Shown one piece after another: positions 1 to 6,849 of a stretch of 24,007 nt of DNA. The stretch is from contig CAZGSP010000041.1 in the NCBI GenBank assembly GCA_964528565.1, forward strand, positions 1 through 24,007, read 5' to 3'. The notes under the pieces are model-generated. The model was not told where the DNA came from, ran no database searches, and was given only the letters and a program-made list of their open reading frames with translations. The position numbers and the translations under genes are program-made. Position 1 is the stretch's first letter. Each line of letters starts with the position of its first letter. This DNA is from UBA10133 sp964528565 (GTDB lineage Bacteria; Patescibacteriota; Microgenomatia; UBA1400; MFAQ01).

Positions 1-107
1 GGGCGGATATTTTTTGAAGCATATTTTATTTATAACCCAAACAATACCCGAAATCAAGGAGTACAGAGCCGAGTGTCAACCGATCCTAAAAAAGATGACT
101 CTTTCCT

Positions 108-132
108 TCGCCGGCGGGGTCGATTTTCGAAC
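108..132 (+). repeat. 25-bp direct repeat, copy 1
   Basis: This stretch matches 1544-1568 in the same orientation at 23 of 25 positions. Both begin TCGCCGG, differ at the next two bases (CG here, AT in copy 2), and continue GGGTCGATTTTCGAAC. It contains a short TCGA-TTT-TCGA inverted repeat. It lies just upstream of the TATAAT box of the RNHCP gene. Its identity is unknown: a recombination site, a dispersed short repeat or a coding remnant are all possible. Confidence 0.75.
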
Positions 133-147
133 CATATTTGATATAAT
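120..147 (+). promoter_or_regulatory. putative promoter of the RNHCP gene
   Basis: A perfect TATAAT -10 box lies at 142-147, 21 bases before the ATG at 169. The -35 position (about 120-125, TCGATT) is weak, with three of six consensus bases, and falls inside the direct repeat. No transcription data; the call rests on the -10 box and its placement. Confidence 0.45.
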
Positions 148-168
148 ACCACCGGATGTATAGATCTA

Positions 169-610
169 ATGCTAATAAGGTTTTTGCCGTCGTCAGGCAT
201 CTTTCAGATGTCTGACTTGTCACGCCATAATTTCCAATACCTCGATAGGAACTAAGCACCGCAATCATTGCCCACTCTGTCTATGGTCTAAACACTTGGA
301 TCTTAAAACCCCAGGAGATCGAGGGTCTTTCTGTGGTGCAAGAATGAAACCGATCGGCTTAACCCTCAAAAGAGATGGGGAACCCATGATTGTCCATCTG
401 TGCTTAAACTGCGGTAAGGTCTCATGCAATAGAATCGCCGGAGACGATAATTCTTATTCAATAGTTCAGCTAATGAATGCACCTATCAAGCCTGATACAG
501 ACTTAATAGCTAAATTGTGTAGTTCGAACATCGACTTGATTTCTCAAGAGGAGAAGTCTTTGGTTCTAACTGCAATCTATGGTAATAACTACGAAAGGTA
601 TTTGAAGTAA
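169..610 (+). CDS. RNHCP-domain zinc-ribbon protein, apparent frameshift near the 5' end
   Basis: The reading frame ending at 610 contains the signature RNHCPLCLWSKH (from 260), then PGDRGSFCG, MKPIGL, IVHLCLNCGK and NRIAGDDN, the full series of conserved blocks of the RNHCP domain family. Cys pairs (FRCLTC near 203-220, HCPLC, HLCLNC) suggest one or two zinc ribbons. The first ATG in this frame is at 296, which would cut off the namesake motif. Upstream the frame is open only to TAA at 176-178. An ATG at 169 in the next frame gives MLIRF; removing one T from the T5 run at 181-185 joins this to CRRQASFRC, which looks like a normal family N-terminus. So the gene is probably full length with a 1-base frameshift, a sequencing error, or a recent mutation. 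The family's function is unknown to me; nucleic-acid binding is only a guess. It converges with the protease gene, 15 bases apart. Confidence 0.7.
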
Positions 611-623
611 AAACGAAATACGC

Positions 624-650
624 GCTTATTGTGGTGTTTCCCCAATAAGC
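624..650. terminator. possible terminator hairpin between convergent genes
   Basis: GCTTATTG (624-631) pairs perfectly with CAATAAGC (643-650) around an 11-base loop that can add two G-C pairs. It lies between the stop codons of the two convergent genes and covers the stop of the leftward gene. On the minus strand it is followed by a T-rich stretch (ATTTCGTTTTTA), not a clean T run, and on the plus strand there is no T run. Weak terminator candidate. Confidence 0.35.
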
Positions 651-1489
651 AATGGGCGACGAGTTGCAGCAATCACCCCAATTATTATCCACAGGACAAT
701 GCCCAGAGTTAAGTTCCACACCAAAGAAACCATTCCTATTGCCGATGGCGCAAAAATTATTGTGCTCGCAGAAAGAAACGCGTGCATCAGCATGATCACA
801 GGCAAACTGGTTGTTTTGTCATATACCAGCACCAAAAGAATTCTGTATGCCGGCAGGGCTACCAAATAAAACGCCAAAAATCCCGCCACAAACAATACCC
901 ACGAACCCGTACTTCTCATATAATCACTTGCCCAAAACGCAATCATAAAATGCCATATTCCCCAGAGATAACCAACGATCAGTCCGGTAGAAAAAATGCT
1001 GTGCCTTTTTCGTAATTGCGGTATAGCAAAACCGGTCCATCCCGTCTCCTCCAAAAGACCTCCGCCTATCAACCCCCACGAAATGCCAAAAATCAACGAA
1101 CCAACTTTATCTTTAACGGTCACAATTCCCGGCAAAAAATCATGATTTATAAGCGTCAACGCAAAAAGGACAGCCGCCACAAGTAGAGGTCCCGCCAACA
1201 CCGCTAAAACATACCAATATGCTTTCATCCGCCACGTAAATAATCGCTTCACAAGTGTACGAAGACCGGTTTTCCCATCACAGAGGTAGTTCATCACTAT
1301 GCCGGAGAAGAAAGGTCCAGCGAACATGGCCACTAGTACTGGAAAAAACAGCTTACTTGCCTGTTCATATGTACCGGGAATATTGCCCGGCCCACCTATG
1401 AGCAGAAGTATTCCACCCCACGAGATAGTAAATACAAGAAAGTAATAAGAAAAAACAGGGTGTCGCTTAATAAAACCAGAAATATTCAT
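626..1489 (-). CDS. CPBP-family intramembrane metalloprotease homologue
   Basis: The 287-residue product is very hydrophobic, with about eight membrane segments. The CPBP (Abi/CAAX protease) motifs are present in order: EETGWTG at 147-153 (the usual EExxxR), WGIWH ending at H180 (FxxxH region), and MLMHAFLS with H236 (third motif). Two details depart from the consensus: the Arg of EExxxR is Thr152, and the third motif lacks the expected Asn/Asp after the His. Family members cleave prenylated or other membrane peptides, or serve in bacteriocin self-immunity; nothing here shows which. The ATG at 1489 follows a TATAAT box by 21 bases and has no evident Shine-Dalgarno sequence. The gene is outside the dcw unit, with its own promoter, and sits inside the repeat-bounded module. 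Confidence 0.8.
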   Translation of the reverse strand: MNISGFIKRHPVFSYYFLVFTISWGGILLLIGGPGNIPGTYEQASKLFFPVLVAMFAGPFFSGIVMNYLCDGKTGLRTLVKRLFTWRMKAYWYVLAVLAGPLLVAAVLFALTLINHDFLPGIVTVKDKVGSLIFGISWGLIGGGLLEETGWTGFAIPQLRKRHSIFSTGLIVGYLWGIWHFMIAFWASDYMRSTGSWVLFVAGFLAFYLVALPAYRILLVLVYDKTTSLPVIMLMHAFLSASTIIFAPSAIGMVSLVWNLTLGIVLWIIIGVIAATRRPLLIGETPQ

Positions 1490-1510
1490 AGGCCGTTCTA
1501 TTACAAAATT

Positions 1511-1538
1511 ATTATAACAAAAGGGTCCAAATTTTGAA
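1511..1538 (-). promoter_or_regulatory. putative promoter of the CPBP gene
   Basis: On the minus strand TATAAT (1511-1516) is preceded, 16 bases upstream, by TTCAAA (1533-1538; four of six -35 consensus bases). The -10 box is 21 bases from the ATG at 1489. The second direct repeat begins 5 bases upstream of the -35. Confidence 0.5.
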
Positions 1539-1543
1539 TTTGC

Positions 1544-1568
1544 TCGCCGGATGGGTCGATTTTCGAAC
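1544..1568 (+). repeat. 25-bp direct repeat, copy 2
   Basis: Second copy of the element at 108-132, same orientation, 23 of 25 bases identical. The homology stops abruptly on both sides. Read on the minus strand, both copies encode SKIDPxGE in one frame and VRKSTxPA in another, so a shared short coding tail is an alternative to a DNA recognition site. Confidence 0.75.
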
Positions 1569-1655
1569 TATTGGAGCAAAGTCGCCAAGTTTACTTGTAG
1601 ACCAATCTTCCTTCGACACTCCGATCCAAGTTTTGATGGGAGGATAAGTATTCTT

Positions 1656-1683
1656 AAAAAAATCGCCCTCGGAAGAGAGCGAT
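1656..1683 (-). terminator. Rho-independent terminator of the dcw unit
   Basis: On the minus strand, ATCGCTCTC, a TTCC loop and GAGGGCGAT form a 9-bp stem with one mismatch, followed directly by a run of seven Ts. It begins 16 bases after the TAA of the last gene of the leftward unit and is the clearest terminator in the window. Confidence 0.85.
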
Positions 1684-1699
1684 AGTAGATCGGACAGAA

Positions 1700-2239
1700 T
1701 TAAATGAATAACATGGTCAGGACGGAGAGCAAAGCAGTGGTTCCCAGACAGATGGTGAGGAGTTTTTTGCTTTTGACTATCTTATCCAAGTGCTTGATAA
1801 AGGTTGGCGGCCAGAGGCCCCGCCGCGAAACAAGATCCGTCAATCCGAGACACCCTCCGATAGCGGCGGCAAGCGACAGAAGAAAAATAGCCGGTAACGT
1901 GTAAACAGCCGGATTTAATAACGCGAGCAACCGGATAATGGTGGCTACTTGAAGAACCAGGCCACTTAAACTCAGTCCCCCAAACACCACAACCGAGGCG
2001 ATATCCACTCTTTCAATGATATTTTCTTTATCGATCAGATGTTTAAGTTCAAAAAAGAGATATGTCGGGTGAGAAAAGGTGAAGACAAATGCGGCGCCGA
2101 AAATAAGAACCGGCCAGTAAACTCCGGCAGTTATAAAATACTCCAGGAAGATGAGGCTTATTAACGGCGCTAACGCAAAAACTACATTACTCACCAGGGC
2201 CATGATTTGGTGGCCTTTAAAATAACCGGCTTGTGACAC
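1700..2239 (-). CDS. multi-pass membrane protein of unknown function, last gene of the dcw unit
   Basis: I do not recognise this 179-residue protein. It has about five hydrophobic segments (roughly 13-36, 40-60, 80-105, 112-132 and 160-178). A polar loop at 62-78 (FELKHLIDKENIIERVD) and a basic stretch near 138-158 (SRRGLWPP to KIVKSKK) separate them. The start is GTG at 2239, chosen because a strong GGAGGTG ribosome site sits at the right distance; most other starts in the window have none visible. A 57-base gap separates it from the DUF4342 gene, the widest gap inside the unit, and a terminator follows at once. Co-transcription with ftsZ is inferred from orientation and the absence of an intervening terminator. 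An envelope role is plausible only from context. Confidence 0.7.
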   Translation of the reverse strand: MSQAGYFKGHQIMALVSNVVFALAPLISLIFLEYFITAGVYWPVLIFGAAFVFTFSHPTYLFFELKHLIDKENIIERVDIASVVVFGGLSLSGLVLQVATIIRLLALLNPAVYTLPAIFLLSLAAAIGGCLGLTDLVSRRGLWPPTFIKHLDKIVKSKKLLTICLGTTALLSVLTMLFI

Positions 2240-2243
2240 CGGA

Positions 2244-2250
2244 CACCTCC
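2244..2250 (-). promoter_or_regulatory. strong Shine-Dalgarno site deciding the GTG start at 2239
   Basis: The minus strand reads GGAGGTG here, six bases from the end of GGAGG to the GTG start. It is the only near-perfect Shine-Dalgarno sequence seen at an assigned start in this window. Confidence 0.8.
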
Positions 2251-2296
2251 AAAAAAAGATTTAAAGAGCCAGACTTAAGTTGGTGGATATTATAGA

Positions 2297-2563
2297 CTAC
2301 TCTTTGGAGCGCTGAACCGAGATGGTGCACTCCCCTATCAGAGCGGCAATGGCACCGACGGCTGCCAGGACGGGCAGAAAAACGACTCCGACAACGCCGA
2401 TGGTGAGAGGAAACTTAATAATGATTTTTTCTTCCTTATCTTTGATGGTGATGTGGCGGACATTTCCTTGGGAAATGAGTTCCTTTACTGTCTTCAGAAG
2501 ATTTTCTCCGGAGACTTTGATGGTTTCTTCGGATTTCGTGGTTTTTTTAGTTTTTTTGGCCAT
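2297..2563 (-). CDS. DUF4342-domain small protein
   Basis: The 88-residue product starts with a lysine-rich tail (MAKKTKKTTKSEE), then carries the DUF4342 pattern: IKVSGENLLKTVKELISQGN (16-35), RHITIKDKEEKIIIKFPLT, and a hydrophobic GVVGVVFLPVLAAVGAIAALI segment ending in CTISVQRSKE. The family is known from many Gram-positive and CPR genomes, often as a small protein with one hydrophobic stretch; its function is not established. It could be a membrane-tethered basic protein. It begins 8 bases after the ftsZ stop with no Shine-Dalgarno site, so translation may be coupled to ftsZ. Position directly after ftsZ invites a link to division, which is inference only. Confidence 0.8.
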   Translation of the reverse strand: MAKKTKKTTKSEETIKVSGENLLKTVKELISQGNVRHITIKDKEEKIIIKFPLTIGVVGVVFLPVLAAVGAIAALIGECTISVQRSKE

Positions 2564-2571
2564 GGGATATT

Positions 2572-3732
2572 TTAATACTTGTTGCGGAGGAAAGTGGGAA
2601 TATCGAGATCGTCTTCAATTTCCACCTCGTCGTGCTGAAGTTTGTACTTGCCGGCAGGAGCACTTTTGGGTGGATCGACGGTTTCCGGCAGGGGTTCGGG
2701 GGTGGGGCCGGCGGGCTCTACGAGAGAGGGCTTGAAGAAAGTGGTTGAGCCGGCCACGGGATTGTAGTGACGGATACTGTCGAAGCCGGCGGCAATGACC
2801 GAGATCTGAATGTCTTCTCCCAGATCCTCACGAATAGTGGTGCCAAAAATGATATTGGCGTCAGGATCGGCCGACTGAGTAATGATGGAAGAAGCCTCGT
2901 TTATCTCCGAGAGAGTCAGACCCTGGTTGCCCGCAATATTAAAGAGAATTCCTTTGGCTCCATCGATGCTGATTTCCAGTAATGGTGAACTGATGGCGGC
3001 ATTGGCGGCGATAATGGCTCTTTTTTCGCCCGAAGACCGGCCAACTCCCATGAGCGCCGAACCGGCATTGGTCATAACGGACTTAACATCGGCAAAGTCG
3101 ACGTTTACCAAACCGGGAATGGTGATCAGGTCGGAAATACTTTGGACACCCTGGCCGAGAACGGAGTCGGCTGTCTTGAAAGCATCAAGAAGGGTTTGGT
3201 CTTTCTTGACCACGTCCATCAATCTTTGATTGGGAATAATGATGAGAGTGTCTACGTTGTCCTTGAGCTTTTCGATCCCCTCCTCGGCTTGAACCCGGCG
3301 ACGGGCTCCCTCGAAAAGAAATGGCTTGGTCACCACGGCGACGGTTAGAGCCCCGACGTCTTTCTTGGCGATCTCGGCAATTATCGGTGCGGCACCGGTG
3401 CCGGAACCGCCTCCTTCACCGGCAGTAATAAAGATCATATCGGCTCCGGACAGGACTTCTTTGATTTTTTCTCTGGATTCCTCTGCGGCCATAAGACCCA
3501 CTTCCGGATTTGATCCGGAACCCAGTCCTTTGGTACTTTTTTCACCAATTTGAAGTTTGATATCGGCGTTACTGGCAAGGAGAGCCTGCATATCGGTGTT
3601 GACGGCGATAAATTCGACGCCTTTGATCTTTCCCGAAGCAATCATGGAATTGATGGCGTTGTTGCCACCGCCCCCGACTCCAAGAACTTTTATCTTGGCG
3701 AAAGTATTTGTATCCGGTTTTACTAGACCCAC
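2572..3732 (-). CDS. ftsZ: cell division protein FtsZ
   Basis: Tubulin-like GTPase that polymerises into the Z ring at midcell and recruits the divisome. The 386 residues show the N-terminal GVGGGGNNAINSM (18-30), the GTP-binding glycine loop GEGGGSGTGAAP (105-116, a variant of the usual GxGGGTGTG), the T7 catalytic loop NVDFADVKSVM (210-220) with the two conserved Asp, a proline-rich linker (about 335-365) and the C-terminal peptide DIPTFLRNKY, which binds FtsA. The start is GTG at 3732, one base after the ftsA stop; no Shine-Dalgarno site is visible and there is no other Met before the GTPase core, so translational coupling to ftsA is likely. All key residues are intact. Confidence 0.98.
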   Translation of the reverse strand: MGLVKPDTNTFAKIKVLGVGGGGNNAINSMIASGKIKGVEFIAVNTDMQALLASNADIKLQIGEKSTKGLGSGSNPEVGLMAAEESREKIKEVLSGADMIFITAGEGGGSGTGAAPIIAEIAKKDVGALTVAVVTKPFLFEGARRRVQAEEGIEKLKDNVDTLIIIPNQRLMDVVKKDQTLLDAFKTADSVLGQGVQSISDLITIPGLVNVDFADVKSVMTNAGSALMGVGRSSGEKRAIIAANAAISSPLLEISIDGAKGILFNIAGNQGLTLSEINEASSIITQSADPDANIIFGTTIREDLGEDIQISVIAAGFDSIRHYNPVAGSTTFFKPSLVEPAGPTPEPLPETVDPPKSAPAGKYKLQHDEVEIEDDLDIPTFLRNKY

Positions 3733-3733
3733 T

Positions 3734-5005
3734 TTATGGTAAGAAAGATTTTATAAATTCGATCACCTTCCCCGCAACCTGTTTGCCGGGAATTGCCTTT
3801 ATCATACCAGATAGTTTTATTCCTCCAGAAGAAGATTCATCTTTCCTTTTGTAACCGTAAAGAACCAGTCCGACCACCACGGCGGATATGGGTGTAGTGA
3901 TCTCTTCGATCATGCCCGAAAGACCCTCCGGGATACCGATCTTGGCCGGCAACTGCATGACCCTACGGCAACTCTCGGTACAATTTACGGTCAAGGAACC
4001 GCCGCCGGTAAGAACCACTCCGGCAGGTGTCTGACCTTCGTAGCCGGATTGTTTAACGATACTGTTCACCATGGTAAAGATCTCGTTCAATCGGGGACGA
4101 ATAATACCTTCGGCAATAGTTTTGCGGGAAACTTTTTTGACGTCTTCGCTAATGCCAAGTTTTAATAAATCTATTTCGTCGGTGGTTTTTTCTTCATCAC
4201 CCCTTTCGTGTTTTGGGCGGCTGACGAAATGCTTGATTTTTTCGGCGCCATCCACACTTATCTGTAAGCCAATGGCAATATCGTCCGTGATCTTTTTGGC
4301 TCCGATAGGAAGAACGGCCGAGTAGACACAAGATCCTTCCAGATAAACACAAACGCTCGTGGTACCGCCACCGATATCGACGAGGATCACTCCCAGCTCT
4401 TTGTCGGTTTCGGACAGAACGGCTTCCGCCGCGGCCAGTCCGCTGAAGACCAAGCCGGAAACGTTGGCACCGAGCTCACTCACGCAACGGGTAACATTTT
4501 TGATGGCGGGTGAAAGGCCGGTGATCAAGTGGGCTTCGGTCTCGAGACGGACACCGGACATACCCGTGGGGTCTTTGATACCTCTCTGGCTATCGACAAT
4601 GAACTCGATCGGTAATACATGGATGATCTCGCGTGAAGTGGGCAGAGAGACGGCTCTGGCCGCTTCGATGACTCTAAAAACATCATCCGCAGAAATTTCT
4701 TCTTCCGCCTCCCGGATGGCGACTAAACCGTGGGAGTTTTGTGAGGCGATCTGTTCACCGGAAATAGAGACGTAGGCCGAGTCTACCCCGATCCCCGCCA
4801 TTCTCTCGGCAGACTCGACACAATCGGTGATCGCGCCGACGCATTCTTCGATATTTACGATCTGACCTTTGCGGACTCCTTTGCTGGGAACCGTAGCTAC
4901 ACCAATAACATTTATTTTGGAACTTTCTTGTGACGGTACTGAGATCAAACAAGTTATCTTGCTCGACCCAATATCAATCGCATTCAGACCCTGCATTTTT
5001 GCCAT
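3734..5005 (-). CDS. ftsA: cell division protein FtsA
   Basis: Actin-like ATPase that ties FtsZ filaments to the membrane. The 423 residues include the phosphate-1 motif AIDIGSSKI (9-17), the FtsA-specific 1C (SHS2) subdomain at about 84-165, the phosphate-2 motif VDIGGGTTS (209-217), the adenosine motif VVLTGGGSL near 330, and a C-terminal amphipathic helix (AGKVIEFIKSFLP) that fits the membrane-targeting sequence. Length is normal. ATG at 5005 is one base past the ftsQ stop; the ftsZ GTG follows one base after its own stop, so Q-A-Z are a tightly coupled block as in many bacteria. Confidence 0.97.
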   Translation of the reverse strand: MAKMQGLNAIDIGSSKITCLISVPSQESSKINVIGVATVPSKGVRKGQIVNIEECVGAITDCVESAERMAGIGVDSAYVSISGEQIASQNSHGLVAIREAEEEISADDVFRVIEAARAVSLPTSREIIHVLPIEFIVDSQRGIKDPTGMSGVRLETEAHLITGLSPAIKNVTRCVSELGANVSGLVFSGLAAAEAVLSETDKELGVILVDIGGGTTSVCVYLEGSCVYSAVLPIGAKKITDDIAIGLQISVDGAEKIKHFVSRPKHERGDEEKTTDEIDLLKLGISEDVKKVSRKTIAEGIIRPRLNEIFTMVNSIVKQSGYEGQTPAGVVLTGGGSLTVNCTESCRRVMQLPAKIGIPEGLSGMIEEITTPISAVVVGLVLYGYKRKDESSSGGIKLSGMIKAIPGKQVAGKVIEFIKSFLP

Positions 5006-5006
5006 A

Positions 5007-5822
5007 TTATCTTATGATAGGGTTTTTAAATCGTAAATCAATCACTTTGGCATCTTTCTTTAAGGTGACGAGGTAAGAAAAGGATTTAATAGCCTCGGTT
5101 ACCCGACCCTCATCGAAAGGTACACTTATAATGATATCAGGTTGGTCCGCTTGGCTCAAGAAAACCCTCTGACCGACGATCCGGATCGATTGAACATTCA
5201 AGTACTTGTTAACCAACTTTATTAATCGGTAAAGAGAGCTGACGGTTTCGCTGTCCGGTTTTTCGGAGATGAGGTATTTTATGGGAGATTCGCTCGTGGC
5301 AACCGGGGTCATACGGCCGTTGTCCCACAAACCAAAACCGCTGGCACTGGCTGTTCTTGCGTAAGCTTCAATTTCGATGGAGGGTCTGGGCCAGTCCGCC
5401 GAAACAGTCGAACCGGAGTCGATGTCCATGGATAGTACCGGCAGGTCTTTGACTAAGGAAACCATGGTCAATATCGGAGTTTTACCTCCTTCCAGAGTAA
5501 CCGTCAAAGTATTAAACATTTTAAAACCGATGGTTACCCTTTCGACCGAGTATGAAGATATTAAGGACTGCGAGGCCAGTTTTTGATTTAGAAGCAGGAC
5601 ATTCGTGTCCAGATACTTACTAAACTTTTGGATGATTTCCGGAGGGCAGTTTTCTCCATCGAGAGAACACTTGACATACTTGACCTTAAAAAGATTATTC
5701 AGTAGAAACAAAAATAACAAAAATAGGAATATCGGAAGTATTTTTCCGATCACTCCTTGTGAACGCCGTCCGAGACGTTTAGATCGATTGACGAATGATT
5801 TGGACAATCTTGTCGGTAGCAT
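5007..5822 (-). CDS. ftsQ: FtsQ/DivIB-type division protein
   Basis: Bitopic divisome protein linking the cytoplasmic ring to the septal synthase. The 271 residues have a basic cytoplasmic tail (NRSKRLGRRSQG), one membrane segment at about 27-43, then a POTRA-like region (VKYVKCSLDG onward) and a C-terminal part ending VIDLRFKNPIIR, a typical FtsQ beta-domain finish. Sequence similarity beyond that is low, as is usual for FtsQ. The ATG at 5822 makes it overlap murG by 44 bases; TTG at residue 6 or GTG at residue 24 (after AAGGAG) are alternative starts, the latter leaving almost no cytoplasmic tail. Position between murG and ftsA supports the call. Confidence 0.85.
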   Translation of the reverse strand: MLPTRLSKSFVNRSKRLGRRSQGVIGKILPIFLFLLFLFLLNNLFKVKYVKCSLDGENCPPEIIQKFSKYLDTNVLLLNQKLASQSLISSYSVERVTIGFKMFNTLTVTLEGGKTPILTMVSLVKDLPVLSMDIDSGSTVSADWPRPSIEIEAYARTASASGFGLWDNGRMTPVATSESPIKYLISEKPDSETVSSLYRLIKLVNKYLNVQSIRIVGQRVFLSQADQPDIIISVPFDEGRVTEAIKSFSYLVTLKKDAKVIDLRFKNPIIR

Positions 5823-6849
5823 TGGTTATCAGGTTTATAGTTGGCTTGACCGAAGGCGATTTGACTAACTCCGTAATGGCCAGATACAGACTTTCCGGAG
5901 TAAGATCCTTTTCTTCAAGGACCCGGCTCCCGATCTCCTTTTCGGCCAATCGGGCGTTTAATAACTGTTCGTTGTGGGAAACCCAGGATATGGGAATCAA
6001 GATGGCCTTCTTGCCAAGTAGCATCAGTTCATAGACGATATGAGCTCCCGACCGGCCGACAATGACCGAGGCGGACTGCATGTAGGAAGCCGCTTCGCCG
6101 CCAAAGAAGTACGGGGCAAAAATATAGCGGTCTTTTTTGTCACCCAGCTTCTCTTTGGTTCGCCGGGCACGATCGAGGTCTTTGGTCATGGTACTCGAGC
6201 CGGTCTGGTGAACAACAGTGTACTTTTCAATTAGTTTCGGTATGATCGGGAAAACGGCTTGGTTAATGAGGTGGGAGCCCTGCTTGCCGCAGGTAATATA
6301 GATCAGTTTGGGGTCGAATTTCTTGGTATATTTTTTGTTTAGGATCTCCTTGCGTACCGGCAAACCAACCACCTCCGATTTTCCTTTGGGAAAATTTGGC
6401 AGGGAGGAAGCATGGGTTAAAAGAATCTTTTTGACAAACGGTGAAATGGCTTTGTTTGCCCAGCCGGAAACCACCGTCTGTTCGTGAGTGATGGAGGGAA
6501 TCCGCAGAACCCAGCCGACAATGACGACGGGGACGGATAGATAGCCTCCGGAAGAGAAGATCAAAGCCGGCCGGTATTTTAGAAGATAGAGAAAAGCCTG
6601 GAAAAACCCAAAAACAATTTTCAGCCACTCCATGATATCTATCTTTTTAAAGAACTTACCTGTCTTCAGCTCCAGAAACCTGATCTTTGCCCGGGTAACT
6701 TCCTGGTACTCGGCCGACAAACTTTTATCACCACGGGTGGTAAATTTGTGACCGATCCAGATGATCCGGTAGCCATCTTTTTGAAGCACCTTAGCCACTT
6801 CCAGAGCGCTGTTGTGATGACCTCCCGTAAAAGCGATCAGTGGTTTCAT
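5779..6849 (-). CDS. murG: MurG, lipid II-forming N-acetylglucosaminyltransferase
   Basis: GT28 enzyme that adds GlcNAc to lipid I at the inner face of the membrane. The 356 residues match the MurG fold: N-terminal glycine loop FTGGHHNSALEVA (7-19) in place of the common GGTGGHxxPALA, SSGGYLSVP (99-107), THEQ (121-124; the Asn that normally follows is Thr), VVGLPVR (160-166), GKQGSHLIN (188-196) for the usual GGSQGA, and the donor-site block GRSGAHIVYELMLLGKKAILIP (265-286) with Glu274. It overlaps ftsW by 4 bases (ATGA) and ftsQ by 44. Divergent but with the family order intact; a related GT28 with another acceptor is a less likely alternative given its place after mraY and ftsW. Confidence 0.9.
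   Translation of the reverse strand: MKPLIAFTGGHHNSALEVAKVLQKDGYRIIWIGHKFTTRGDKSLSAEYQEVTRAKIRFLELKTGKFFKKIDIMEWLKIVFGFFQAFLYLLKYRPALIFSSGGYLSVPVVIVGWVLRIPSITHEQTVVSGWANKAISPFVKKILLTHASSLPNFPKGKSEVVGLPVRKEILNKKYTKKFDPKLIYITCGKQGSHLINQAVFPIIPKLIEKYTVVHQTGSSTMTKDLDRARRTKEKLGDKKDRYIFAPYFFGGEAASYMQSASVIVGRSGAHIVYELMLLGKKAILIPISWVSHNEQLLNARLAEKEIGSRVLEEKDLTPESLYLAITELVKSPSVKPTINLITNATDKIVQIIRQSI

Noticed and set aside
1..107. Possible end of a leftward membrane protein (SLISGIVWVINKICFKKYPP on the minus strand)
   Set aside because: The frame is open to the left edge but too short, with no start or ribosome site; it cannot be told from chance.
108..132. tRNA-like T-arm (GGTTCGAAAA on the minus strand) as sign of a tRNA gene or tRNA-end attachment site
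   Set aside because: The bases after TTCGAAA do not pair with those before it as a 5-bp T stem, and no acceptor or anticodon arm can be built nearby.
86..268. A 60-codon open frame on the minus strand across repeat copy 1
   Set aside because: It lies antisense to the start of the RNHCP gene, shows no domain features, and its ending (SKIDPAGE) comes from the repeat itself.
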